A stretch of DNA of 64,000 nt from Pseudacidobacterium ailaaui (GTDB taxonomy: Bacteria > Acidobacteriota > Terriglobia > Terriglobales > Acidobacteriaceae): the NCBI RefSeq assembly GCF_000688455.1, contig NZ_JIAL01000001.1, positions 2,015,001 to 2,079,000 of the forward strand. Reading direction: 5' to 3'. A model generated the notes under the pieces. It did no database searches. It saw only the letters and a program-made list of their open reading frames with translations, and was not told the origin of the DNA. Shown here one piece after another: positions 8,944 through 17,924 of the stretch. Position 1 is the stretch's first letter. Each line of letters begins with the position of its first letter. The translations under genes were made by a program, and so were the position numbers.

Positions 8944-9930
8944 CTACAGGCCCCGCACCCTGGGAGCAAGATACTCCGGCCCTGCCGGATCCAAAACACA
9001 TTCCCGAACGATGTCCTCTATCGCTGCCATGGCGGCATCATCCAGCTTCCATCCCAGTACCTCCCGCACGGGCGACAGTTGTTCTGGACGCTTGGCGCCC
9101 CAAAGTGCTGCGCTGATTCCAGGACGGTCAAGCACCCAGCGCATGGCCAGGTGCAGCACGCGTTTGCCGTAATTTTCCTGAGCAAATTTGTCCAGGAGCG
9201 CCACAGCGTTCAGATACTGCTCGTAGCGCGGCTGCTGGAACTTCGGGTCTACCCTGCGAATATCTCCTACGGGAAATTCTGTGGATGCTGTAAGCCGCCC
9301 GGCAAGCAGGCTGCGACAAAGTGGACTGTAGACGATCAGAGCAACAGTATGCTCCCGGCACCAGGGCACAACCGTATGTTCGATTTCGCGCTCAAAAATG
9401 TTGTAGGGCGGCTGATTGGAGTGCAGCGGGGCGGCCTCGCTGAAGACCCGCATCTGTGCCGCTGAAAAATTACTGACGCCGATTGCGCGGATCTTTCCCT
9501 CCTCGTAGAACTCGCGCATCACTGCGGCTGGTTCTTCAACTGGCACCAGCGTGTCTGGCCAGTGAATCTGGTACAGATCAATGTAGTCGGTCCTCAGGCG
9601 GCGAAGTGAATCTTCCAGTTCCCTCCGCAGCCGCGCCGGTGTTGCATTGGCATAGACCCCGCTCTCGTTCCACTCCAGACCTGCTTTGGTGGCAACGTAG
9701 AATGTGTCGCGTTTTCCGTGCTGCCGTATGGCCTTGCCCACAATTTCTTCTGCGCGGCCGTGTCCATAAATGGGCGCCGTATCGATCAGGCGGATACCGC
9801 AGTCCAATGCGGTAAGACAAGTAGCGATTGCATCTTTCTCCGGGACATCACCCCACTCGCTGCCGCCAATCGCCCATGTGCCCAATCCGATGCGCGAAAC
9901 TGGCTGGTTGTTCAGAAGGAACTGTTCCAT
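8944..9930 (-). CDS. Aldo/keto reductase
   Basis: 328 aa from ATG 9930; a TTG two codons earlier is the less likely alternative. It is an NADPH-dependent oxidoreductase of carbonyl compounds, probably cytoplasmic. The catalytic tetrad is visible: Asp and Tyr in RLIDTAPIYGHGRAEE, Lys in VATKAG, and His in YQIHWPD. The C-terminal GISAALWGAKRPEQL segment matches the cofactor-binding region. The protein resembles the YajO/Tas-like AKR group. It diverges from a Tat-exported TIM-barrel protein with a 57-bp shared intergenic region, which suggests common control and perhaps a joint role in sugar oxidation or isomerisation. The substrate is unknown. Confidence 0.88.
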   Translation of the reverse strand: MEQFLLNNQPVSRIGLGTWAIGGSEWGDVPEKDAIATCLTALDCGIRLIDTAPIYGHGRAEEIVGKAIRQHGKRDTFYVATKAGLEWNESGVYANATPARLRRELEDSLRRLRTDYIDLYQIHWPDTLVPVEEPAAVMREFYEEGKIRAIGVSNFSAAQMRVFSEAAPLHSNQPPYNIFEREIEHTVVPWCREHTVALIVYSPLCRSLLAGRLTASTEFPVGDIRRVDPKFQQPRYEQYLNAVALLDKFAQENYGKRVLHLAMRWVLDRPGISAALWGAKRPEQLSPVREVLGWKLDDAAMAAIEDIVRECVLDPAGPEYLAPRVRGL

Positions 9931-9987
9931 AAGCAAACAGATTACAATGCCGTCGGGCGCGAAAACGCCTTCATCGAAGGAGGATAT

Positions 9988-10863
9988 GTGCAGGAGATCT
10001 CACGGCGGTCGTTTCTCAAGGCCGGTTGCGCAGCAGCGGCTGCGTTTGGAATGGGTGGGGCACGGGTATTTGCCAACCCGCTTGGATTGCCCATTGGGCT
10101 ACAACTTTACAGTGTGCGCGCTCTGCTTCCCAAAGATTACCTGGGAACGCTCAAGCAGCTTGCCGCCATCGGATACAAAGAAGTGGAAGCTGCGGGATTC
10201 TTTGATCATCGTGCTTTGGACGTAAAAAAGGCCATGGCCGATGCAGGACTGCGCTGCGTCAGCGCACATTACCCCATGCCGGTGCTGCAAAAAGACCCGG
10301 AGGGCACTCTGCACTACGCAAAGACACTGGGCCTTGAATATATTGTTTGTTCTTCGCCTTCTGTTGCAGATCCATCTGCCGGCAGGCATGAACTTACGGC
10401 CGACGACTGGCGCTGGAACGCTGAACAGCTTAACCGCTTTGGAAGACAATTCAAGGCAGAGGGCATTCGCATGGGATATCACAACCATACCCCTGAGTTC
10501 CGCGACCTTGGCGGGGGAAGGGTTGGTTACGATGTGCTGCTCAAGGACACCGACCCTGCTCTGGTGACATTTGAAATGGACTGCGCATGGGTCGTAGCTG
10601 GCGGAAGAAATCCAGTGGACTACCTGCATCAATATCCCGACCGCATTTCCATGCTGCATATCAAGGACTTGAAGCCCGTCATCGGAGATCCTATGCAGCG
10701 CACCTCGACCGTCCTGGGGAAGGGGACCATTGATTACAAACCCATCTTTGCCGCCGCGAAAAAAGCGAACATCAAGCATTATTTTGTGGAGCAGGAGGAG
10801 TTTGACGGCGATCCGCTCGACGAGCTTCGCCAGGACTATCGGTATCTGCACGATTTACACTAA
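9988..10863 (+). CDS. Tat-exported sugar phosphate isomerase/epimerase-like TIM-barrel protein
   Basis: 291 aa from GTG 9988, chosen because GAAGGAGG lies four nt upstream and the twin-arginine signal SRRSFLKAG follows at once. The mature part ([38 protein letters not shown]) is the AP endonuclease family 2 / xylose isomerase-like barrel, with metal-ligand-like residues in [17 protein letters not shown] and MLHIKD. Homologues are often called sugar phosphate isomerase/epimerase, though most are untested and exported forms are unlikely to act on phosphorylated sugars. It is divergent from an aldo/keto reductase and 34 nt upstream of ndk. Confidence 0.85.
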   Translation: MQEISRRSFLKAGCAAAAAFGMGGARVFANPLGLPIGLQLYSVRALLPKDYLGTLKQLAAIGYKEVEAAGFFDHRALDVKKAMADAGLRCVSAHYPMPVLQKDPEGTLHYAKTLGLEYIVCSSPSVADPSAGRHELTADDWRWNAEQLNRFGRQFKAEGIRMGYHNHTPEFRDLGGGRVGYDVLLKDTDPALVTFEMDCAWVVAGGRNPVDYLHQYPDRISMLHIKDLKPVIGDPMQRTSTVLGKGTIDYKPIFAAAKKANIKHYFVEQEEFDGDPLDELRQDYRYLHDLH

Positions 10864-10897
10864 AACGAAAGCATCTTTTGCAAGGAGATTTCATCAG

Positions 10898-11314
10898 GTG
10901 TCCCAACGCACCTTCAGCATCATCAAGCCAGACGCGGTCCGCAAGGGCCATTCCGGGGCCATCCTCGCCGAGATTGAAAAGGCGGGGTTCAAGCTCATTG
11001 CCATTAAAAAGCTTTCCATCTCAAAGACCCAGGCGGAAGGCTTCTATTATGTCCACAAGGAACGCCCATTCTTTGGCTCCTTGACGGACTTCATGTCTTC
11101 AGGACCGATTTTCGTCATGGTGCTGGAGAAGGACAACGCCATCGCCGACCTGCGCAAACTGATGGGCGCAACCAACCCGGCGAACGCCGAGGAAGGGACC
11201 ATCCGCAAAAAGTTCGCGGCTTCGATTGAAGAAAACGCCATCCATGGGTCAGACGGAGAAGACACGGCCAAGTTTGAAATTGGCTACTTTTTTGCTGGTT
11301 ACGAACTCGTCTGA
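10898..11314 (+). CDS. ndk: Nucleoside diphosphate kinase
   Basis: 138 aa from GTG 10898 with CAAGGAG upstream. It transfers the gamma-phosphate from ATP to NDPs through a phosphohistidine. [13 protein letters not shown] at the N-terminus is the Ndk opening, and [20 protein letters not shown] holds the active-site His in the H-G-S-D signature. Length fits the ~140-aa family. The longer open frame upstream is only overlap with the preceding gene. A hairpin follows 18 nt after the stop. Confidence 0.95.
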   Translation: MSQRTFSIIKPDAVRKGHSGAILAEIEKAGFKLIAIKKLSISKTQAEGFYYVHKERPFFGSLTDFMSSGPIFVMVLEKDNAIADLRKLMGATNPANAEEGTIRKKFAASIEENAIHGSDGEDTAKFEIGYFFAGYELV

Positions 11315-11332
11315 AAAGAGACAGCCTTCCTG

Positions 11333-11361
11333 CGTCCCACATCTCGATGAGGTGTGGGACG
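11333..11361. terminator. Hairpin between convergent ndk and symporter genes
   Basis: CGTCCCACA (11333-11341) pairs perfectly with TGTGGGACG (11353-11361). The T-tract is poor on both strands, but placement between two convergent stops supports a (possibly bidirectional) terminator. Confidence 0.55.
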
Positions 11362-11365
11362 TACT

Positions 11366-12811
11366 CTATTCCACGGGCTTGTTAAAAAACATTGCGGCCT
11401 GTTCCGCACGCGGCGGCCGGGTAAAAGCGCTTACCAGGACCAGGCACAACACAGCCGCAATCAGGGCAGGAAAGATGGCATCGCGCTCGGCCAGGACTGC
11501 GGGCAGGTGATGGTGCACGAAGCCAGTGTCCCAGAAGACAGTGATAAAGGTTCCGGCAAAAATTGCGCTCACCGCTCCGGCAGCATTTGCTCTTTTGGAA
11601 TAGAAGGCCGCCAGGATCACCGGCGTGAGCGCGGCTGAATAGACCGTATAAGCGTAAAGCGTCTTTTGCAGGACAGATCCGGTATGCAGCGCCTGGTACA
11701 GCGCCCAGATTCCAAGAAACACCACCATCAGCCGCGAGATAATCAAAATGCGTTTGTTTGAGGCGTCCGGCGCAATGTAGCGCACAAAAATATCATTCAC
11801 AAGGTTTGTTGCCGGGGAAAAAAGAAAATTGTTTGCCGTGGAGATGATTTTGGCAAAGATTGCGCCCATCAGCAGTGCACCCAGCAGCCCGGGCAGACTG
11901 TGCAGAGCAGTAAAGGCCAGGATTGCACGAGGAAAGGGCGAAGCATGGTTTTTGATGGCCATCACATGGCCGAGCATGGCCAGCAGAACGATGACGGTTT
12001 CAAGGACCACTGTCCCGATGACCCATCCAACCACTGCAACTCGCGCATCCTTCTCTGACTTGGCCGAGAAAAATTTCTGATACATGGCCTGGTTTCCCAG
12101 CATCAGCAAGCAGGTTGGCAGAAACAACTCCATGGCGCGGAGAAAAGACCCGGAACCCAGAGGCCGGAAATGGGAGGCAGGCAGCGCGGTATGGAAGCCG
12201 CTCCACCCTCCAGCCATATGCAGCAGAACAGGAAATGCCATCAACAGGGTTACGGTCGCAAGCAGACCGATGACGACGTCCATATATGCCACAGAAGACA
12301 TTCCGGCAATTGCGGTAAACACAATGACAAAAATGGCAATGATGTATTTGCCCAGGTCCGGCGTAATGACTGTCGGGAAGATAAGGCTCAGGATATCTCC
12401 GCCGCCGATCAGCTGATAGCTGGTAATGGCGGTGTAGGCAAATAGTACGGCGATGACTCCGAGCACACGGGCCAGCTGGTTGTAGCGGGCCTCCAGCAGG
12501 TCGGGAATGGTGAACTGGGCCGACCTCCGCGCACGAGGCGCAATGAAATAAATCAGCAGCAGTCCGGCCCATCCGCCGGCGCCCTGCCATAGCGCCACAA
12601 TCCCGTTGTTATAGGCATTCTCCGCGCCGCCCAGCAGGGAACCAGACCCGATCCATGACGATAGCAGCGTGAAGATCAGCACAAATGCGGGCAGCGAGCG
12701 CCCGGCAACCAGATAATCAGCCTTTGTCTTCACTTTTCCCAGGCGCGTTAGCGAGACAACAAGCAGGGTAAGAATGATGGCGCCGACAATCGCGGCGTAC
12801 AGATGACTCAT
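11366..12811 (-). CDS. Sodium:solute symporter (SSS family)
   Basis: 481 aa, ATG preceded by AAAAGGAAG. The protein is almost entirely hydrophobic, with about 13 predicted transmembrane helices. The N-terminal segment TKADYLVAGRSLPAFVLIFTLLSSWIGSGSLLGGAENAYNNG is the typical first part of SSS transporters (TM1-TM2, with the substrate and sodium site region). Members import sugars, amino acids, pantothenate or organic acids with Na+. The substrate cannot be read from sequence. Divergent from an SDR gene, with which it may share regulation. Confidence 0.88.
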   Translation of the reverse strand: MSHLYAAIVGAIILTLLVVSLTRLGKVKTKADYLVAGRSLPAFVLIFTLLSSWIGSGSLLGGAENAYNNGIVALWQGAGGWAGLLLIYFIAPRARRSAQFTIPDLLEARYNQLARVLGVIAVLFAYTAITSYQLIGGGDILSLIFPTVITPDLGKYIIAIFVIVFTAIAGMSSVAYMDVVIGLLATVTLLMAFPVLLHMAGGWSGFHTALPASHFRPLGSGSFLRAMELFLPTCLLMLGNQAMYQKFFSAKSEKDARVAVVGWVIGTVVLETVIVLLAMLGHVMAIKNHASPFPRAILAFTALHSLPGLLGALLMGAIFAKIISTANNFLFSPATNLVNDIFVRYIAPDASNKRILIISRLMVVFLGIWALYQALHTGSVLQKTLYAYTVYSAALTPVILAAFYSKRANAAGAVSAIFAGTFITVFWDTGFVHHHLPAVLAERDAIFPALIAAVLCLVLVSAFTRPPRAEQAAMFFNKPVE

Positions 12812-12943
12812 GGTCTTCCTTTTTCAGGCGTAAGCGACAGTGTACGGGGAAATCCCGGGAAGAGGAAGCGAGGTGGATGGCAGAGGGCCTGTCCGGAGCA
12901 GAAAAGCTGCCGGCGCAGTTCTTTGCTGTACCATGTTGCGAGG

Positions 12944-13726
12944 ATGGAAACGCAGAAGGAAGATTGGTTTGCCCGTTATCCCAGTCTGCGTGGCAGGACG
13001 GTTCTTGTTACCGGCGGTGGCTCTGGCATTGGGGCTTCGATTGTGGAGCATTTTGCGTATCAGGGGGCCAGGACGGTTTTTCTCGATGTGGCCGAGCAGG
13101 CAGCGAAATCCTTGGCAGCTGCGCTGGCAACACGTGTAGAATACGCCCCGGTCTTCCTGCACTGTGATCTCACGAACATCCAGGCCTTGCAGGCGGCAAT
13201 CAAGAAGGCCGAAGAACTAGTGGGCCCGATCGAGGTCCTGGTCAACAATGCAGCGAATGATGAACGCCACAAGTGGGACGAGGTGACTCCCGCATACTGG
13301 GACAGAATGATGGACGTAAATCTCCGGCATCAGTTCTTCACCATGCAGGCAGTAGCGCCGGGCATGAAGTCGCACGGAAAGGGGTCCATGATTAATTTAA
13401 GTTCCATATCGTGGATGGTTCCCAGCACGGGCCTGCCCGTATATGTCACGGCGAAAGCAGGCATCGTGGGACTTACGAGGACGATGTCGCGCGAACTCGG
13501 TCCTTTCGGAATTCGGGTGAACTGCGTGCTGCCGGGCGCGATTCTCACCGAAAAACAGGTCCGTCTCTGGTGGACCTCGGAATACAGGGAGAAAATCATG
13601 ACCAGCCAAAGCATCAGGCGTCAACTTATGCCCGCAGATGTGGCCCGGCTTGTCCTTTTCCTGGCCTCGGACGACTCTTCGGCCATCACCGGTCAGAGCC
13701 ACATTGTAGACGGCGGCTGGGTCTGA
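12944..13726 (+). CDS. Short-chain dehydrogenase/reductase (SDR)
   Basis: 260 aa from ATG 12944. It is an NAD(P)-dependent oxidoreductase. TGGGSGIG is the Rossmann glycine motif, NNAAND the structural NNAG equivalent, Ser in NLSSISWM and YVTAKAG the catalytic Ser-Tyr-Lys set, and the C-terminus ITGQSHIVDGGWV is the usual FabG-like ending. The frame is open further upstream, but no better start was seen. Neighbouring the divergent sodium symporter, it may act on an imported sugar or polyol, by inference only. It ends 33 nt before the convergent RND pump stop. Confidence 0.88.
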   Translation: METQKEDWFARYPSLRGRTVLVTGGGSGIGASIVEHFAYQGARTVFLDVAEQAAKSLAAALATRVEYAPVFLHCDLTNIQALQAAIKKAEELVGPIEVLVNNAANDERHKWDEVTPAYWDRMMDVNLRHQFFTMQAVAPGMKSHGKGSMINLSSISWMVPSTGLPVYVTAKAGIVGLTRTMSRELGPFGIRVNCVLPGAILTEKQVRLWWTSEYREKIMTSQSIRRQLMPADVARLVLFLASDDSSAITGQSHIVDGGWV

Positions 13727-13759
13727 CCGGTATGGATCTGGCTGGTTTCAGTTGAAGGT

Positions 13760-16700
13760 CTATTTTTCTGTCCTCTGTGCAAATTCCTCACGCGAAGAGA
13801 ACTTGCGCACCAGCAGCGGCATGACGAACAGAATCGCAAAGACTGTTGTGAGCATTCCGCCCACCACCACACGGGCCAGAGGCTGTTGCGCCTGTGCTCC
13901 GATACCATTGGAGACGGCAGCGGGCAGAAGCCCAAGGCCGGCCGCCATGCACGCCATGACCACCGGACGCATCTCGTCCAGGCAGCCCTTTTCAAGGCCG
14001 TGGTCAAAGCCTTCTTCTCTCTGGGCGCGGCGGATTCCGGAAAGAAACACAACGGCTCCCAATGTGGCCACGCCAGTCAGAGACGTAAAACCAACGGCAG
14101 CCGAGATGCTGAATGAGGTGCGGGTAAGGAAGAGCGCAAGGATCCCTCCGATGGCCGCGAAGGGCAAAGTCGCCACCACGATGAAGGCATCGCGCCAGGT
14201 ACGAAACTGGATGTAAAGCAGCACCAGAATCACGCCCAGGCTGACCGGAATGATGTAAGCGAGGCGGCGCTGTTCCTTTTGCAGGCTGTCAAATTCGCCC
14301 GCCCAGGTGTAGTTATATCCGCTGGGCAGCTTTACCTTGTCGGCAAGCTGCTGTTTCAGGTCCTGCATCGTGCTGGCCAGGTCACGGCCGCGGACGCTGA
14401 ATTTAATTGGGATATAGCGTCGTCCGCCTTCGTGATAGATCATAAAAGCGCCATTCCGGATGCTGACATCGGCAATCATTCCAAGCTGCACCTGGCTTCC
14501 ATCCGGCGTAGGCAAAAGGATCTTGCTGATGGCTTCTGGCGTATCGCGGAACTGCGGAGAGTATCGTACTGCGAAGTCGAAGCGGCGGTCGCCATCAATG
14601 ATCTGTGTTACCGGAGCACCGCCGACCGCGGCTTGCACCACATTGTTCACATCCTGCGCCTGAAGCCCATATCGCGCTGCCTTGCTGCGATCGATCGAAA
14701 CCATCAGGCTGGGCTGGCCAGTGACCTTGAAGACGCCGATGTCGGTCACTCCCTGCACATGACTCATCACGTCTTCAATCTGGTTTGCAAGGCGTGTCAG
14801 TTCGTCAAAATCATTGCCAAAGAGCTTGAGTGAGTTCTCTCCCTTTACCCCGGACATCGCCTCTTCCACATTGTCCTGGATGTTCTGAGAGAAGTTGAAA
14901 TCCACCCCCGGATACTGCTCAAAGTCATGCCCGATGGCTGCTATCAGTTTTTCTTTGTCCCCATGAAACTGCGGACGCCACGCATCGGTAGGTTTCAGAC
15001 TGGCGAGAAATTCAATATTGTTAAAGGTGCTTACGTCTGTTCCATCATCGGGGCGGCCCATCTGAGAAACCACCTGGGTCACTTCAGGATAAGAACGCAG
15101 CGTGGCCCGGATCTTGTCAGCCAGCTTTTCTGACTGCTGAAAGGAGATGTCCTGTTGCAGCGTGGCGCGGATCCACAGATTGCCTTCTTCCAGAGCGGGC
15201 ATAAACTCACCGCCGACAAATTTGAAGAGAACAACGGCTGCAAGCAGTGATCCCAGAGCGACCATCCAGGCTGTCCTGCTGAATTTCAGAGCACGCCTCA
15301 GACCATGGTCATAATGCCGACGGAAGAACCCGCTGAGCCATGTTTCCTCCTTGGCATCGATTCTGGCCTCTTTCGGGACTGCAAAGGACCCGAGCACTGG
15401 GGCAAACACCAGTGCAAAAATCAGTGCTCCTGTCAGTGCAAAACCGTAGGTAACAGACATCGGGGCGAAGATCTTGCCGGGAACGCCCTGCATGGTAAAG
15501 AGCGGAATAAACGCAACAAGGATGATGAGCGTGGCAAAGAGGACCGGCTTGGCCGCATCCTCCACACCTTCCATGATGAGTTCGCCTGCTTCTTCTCCCG
15601 GTACCCGGCGTGAAATCTTGCGATAGACGCTCTCCAGCACGACGATCGATGCGTCGACCAGAATGCCGAAGTCAATGGCGCCAATCGAGATCAGGTTTGC
15701 CGAGTGGTCGGTGAGCACCATCATGGCGAAAGAAAAGAGCACCGCAAAGGGGATGGTGATGGCGGCAATCGCCGTGATGCGAAGGTCCCCCAGCATACTC
15801 AGGAGCACCAGGGTCACCAAAATCAATCCCGTGATGATGACGTGACGGACGGTCCTGGTTGTCGTGTTGATGAGGTTCGTTCGGTCGTAGATGGTCTGGA
15901 TCTTCATGCCCGGAGGCAGAAGGTTCCCCGTATTCAGCTCCTTGATCTTTTCCCGCAGCCCGGCCAATGCTGGAAGGGACTTTTCCCCTTTCTGGAGAAG
16001 AACAATGCCTTCTACGATGTCCGGCTGTTCGTCAAAGCCAACCTTGCCGAGGCGGGGCTGGTGCCCCTCCTCCACATTGGCAACATCTTTTAACAGGACG
16101 GGCACTCCGTTTCGTTCGGCGATGACGATGTTCTCCATATCGGCAATGGAGTGCAGCAGTCCTATGCCGCGCACGTTGACGCTCTGGCTGCCTAGGGTGA
16201 GGTAATTGCCGCCGGCATTCGCATTGCTGTTCTGGATGGCGTTGAGGACCTGGGTCATCGTCACGCCGTAAGCCAGCAGTTTGTTCGGGTCGACTTCCGC
16301 CTGGTATTGGCGAGTCGTGCCGCCAAACGTGGCCACGTCAATGATGCCCGGCACCTGCTTGATTTCGCGCACCACAAACCAGTCCTGTACGGCCTTTAGC
16401 TCATTGAGCGTATAACCAGGGCCTGTAAGCTGATAGCGATAAATCTCGCCAATGGGCGACTCGGGTGAAAGCTGGGGCTGCAGGTTGTTCGGCAGGTTTA
16501 CAGATTGCAGCCGGTTTAGCGCCTCCTGGCGGTCTGTAAAGTAATCGCTGTCAAAGGTGAAATAGAGTTTTACATCGCTCAGGCCGAAAATGCTGATGGA
16601 GCGTATCTGTTCAAGATGCGGCGTGCCATTCAGTCCTGCTTCAATAGGAATGGTGACCTGCTGCTCCATTTCTTCCGCAGACCAAGACGGGTTCTGCGTA

Positions 16701-16846
16701 ATAAACTCGACCATGGGCGGCGAAGGGTCCGGGTAGGCCTCAATATCGAGATGCAGAAACGCGATCGTTCCACCTGCCAGCGAGGTAATGAAGACGATAA
16801 GGACGATGTTGCGGTAACGCAGTAGAGTCCGGATAAGCCCCTGCAT
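13760..16846 (-). CDS. CzcA/CusA-type heavy-metal efflux RND pump
   Basis: 1028 aa. It is the inner-membrane proton-driven pump of a tripartite export system. Twelve transmembrane helices and two large periplasmic loops are apparent. TM4 contains AIDFGILVDASIVVLE with Asp392 and Asp398, the DFGxxxD pattern seen in CzcA/CnrA-type HME pumps (divalent cations such as Co, Zn, Cd, Ni) rather than the pattern of CusA or AcrB. The metal is not proven by this. Last gene of the operon small membrane protein - TolC - adaptor - pump; it starts 1 nt after the adaptor stop. Confidence 0.92.
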   Translation of the reverse strand: MQGLIRTLLRYRNIVLIVFITSLAGGTIAFLHLDIEAYPDPSPPMVEFITQNPSWSAEEMEQQVTIPIEAGLNGTPHLEQIRSISIFGLSDVKLYFTFDSDYFTDRQEALNRLQSVNLPNNLQPQLSPESPIGEIYRYQLTGPGYTLNELKAVQDWFVVREIKQVPGIIDVATFGGTTRQYQAEVDPNKLLAYGVTMTQVLNAIQNSNANAGGNYLTLGSQSVNVRGIGLLHSIADMENIVIAERNGVPVLLKDVANVEEGHQPRLGKVGFDEQPDIVEGIVLLQKGEKSLPALAGLREKIKELNTGNLLPPGMKIQTIYDRTNLINTTTRTVRHVIITGLILVTLVLLSMLGDLRITAIAAITIPFAVLFSFAMMVLTDHSANLISIGAIDFGILVDASIVVLESVYRKISRRVPGEEAGELIMEGVEDAAKPVLFATLIILVAFIPLFTMQGVPGKIFAPMSVTYGFALTGALIFALVFAPVLGSFAVPKEARIDAKEETWLSGFFRRHYDHGLRRALKFSRTAWMVALGSLLAAVVLFKFVGGEFMPALEEGNLWIRATLQQDISFQQSEKLADKIRATLRSYPEVTQVVSQMGRPDDGTDVSTFNNIEFLASLKPTDAWRPQFHGDKEKLIAAIGHDFEQYPGVDFNFSQNIQDNVEEAMSGVKGENSLKLFGNDFDELTRLANQIEDVMSHVQGVTDIGVFKVTGQPSLMVSIDRSKAARYGLQAQDVNNVVQAAVGGAPVTQIIDGDRRFDFAVRYSPQFRDTPEAISKILLPTPDGSQVQLGMIADVSIRNGAFMIYHEGGRRYIPIKFSVRGRDLASTMQDLKQQLADKVKLPSGYNYTWAGEFDSLQKEQRRLAYIIPVSLGVILVLLYIQFRTWRDAFIVVATLPFAAIGGILALFLTRTSFSISAAVGFTSLTGVATLGAVVFLSGIRRAQREEGFDHGLEKGCLDEMRPVVMACMAAGLGLLPAAVSNGIGAQAQQPLARVVVGGMLTTVFAILFVMPLLVRKFSSREEFAQRTEK

Positions 16847-16847
16847 C

Positions 16848-17924
16848 TTATTGCACTCCCGCTTCGCGCAGAAGTTCTGCGCCTGTGCTTACCACCATTT
16901 CGCCGTCTTGCAGGCCATGGGTTACTTCCACATCGTTCTGGTGCGTCTCGCCCAGTTCCACATCGCGCCGGGCATACTTGTGGTCTGGCGTGGCCACAAA
17001 GACATAGTTCTTTACCCCATCACGGATGACCGCCGTTGAGGGGACTACGATGGCTTCGCGTTTCAGGTTAGCAACGGAAATCGTTGCATACATCTGCGGT
17101 TTGTATTTGTGCCCCGGATTGGACAGCACGACCCGTACCTTCAAGGTAAGAGTTGTGGGGTCTACTGAATCGGAAATGTTGTCAATCACTCCGGTGCGCA
17201 CCTCTCCCGGATATCCATTGACGCGCACTTCCACAGGCTGGCCACGGCGCACCGCATCCACGTCGCGCGGATAAAGATCGCCGACCACCCAGATCGAATC
17301 AATGTTGGCAATGGTTGCGATGGCCGTGGCATTGTCCAGCGAACGCTGCATCTCTCCCGGAGCAGTGTCCACATCCAGCACAACGCCGCTGATCGGCGAG
17401 CGCAGCGGAAGGTCTGACGAGGTGTCATTTTCTGAAAAGCCAAGGTTATGCAGGGCTTGCCGTGTGCGCTCCAGCTCAGCATGGTCGGCATCATCCAGCG
17501 CCTTCATATCGTCATAGTCCTTCTGTGCCAGCACTTCGTGTTGGAGCAGCTCTTTGGCCCGTTGCAATTGCAGGTCGGCCCGGGCAGCTTCAATCCTGGC
17601 CTTTTCATAGTCGGAGCGCGCCTGCGCTGCGTCGCTGCTCTGGATGGTTCCGATTGGCTGACCTTTGCTGACTTCCTGCCCGGGCAGTACTTTCAGGCTC
17701 AGAATGCGTCCACTCACCGGCGGATACACATGCACTACATTGGTCGGGTTTGCCATCAGGCGGGCCGGCAGGTCCAGCCGGTCCGTGACCTGCTCCATAT
17801 GGACCGTCACCGTGTTGACGACATCTTTGCTCGGAGCAGGCGCAGGTCCCTGGGCCTCATCGGGATGCCTGCAGCCGGCAAGCGAAAGCGAGCAGAACAG
17901 CAAAAAGCAGATATTCTTTTTCAT
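16848..17924 (-). CDS. RND efflux periplasmic adaptor (membrane fusion lipoprotein)
   Basis: 358 aa from ATG 17924, chosen because it gives a clean lipoprotein signal (MKKNICFLLFCSLSLAGC, lipid-modified Cys18) and overlaps the upstream TolC stop as ATGA. It links the pump to the outer-membrane channel. The barrel-sandwich half-motifs (RLDLPARL...VHVYPPVSGRILSLKVLPGQEVSKGQPIG and LRSPISGVVLDVDTAPGEM) flank an alpha-helical hairpin rich in Ala/Arg/Glu, as in CzcB/CusB-type HlyD proteins. No His-rich metal-binding extension is seen. Confidence 0.92.
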   Translation of the reverse strand: MKKNICFLLFCSLSLAGCRHPDEAQGPAPAPSKDVVNTVTVHMEQVTDRLDLPARLMANPTNVVHVYPPVSGRILSLKVLPGQEVSKGQPIGTIQSSDAAQARSDYEKARIEAARADLQLQRAKELLQHEVLAQKDYDDMKALDDADHAELERTRQALHNLGFSENDTSSDLPLRSPISGVVLDVDTAPGEMQRSLDNATAIATIANIDSIWVVGDLYPRDVDAVRRGQPVEVRVNGYPGEVRTGVIDNISDSVDPTTLTLKVRVVLSNPGHKYKPQMYATISVANLKREAIVVPSTAVIRDGVKNYVFVATPDHKYARRDVELGETHQNDVEVTHGLQDGEMVVSTGAELLREAGVQ

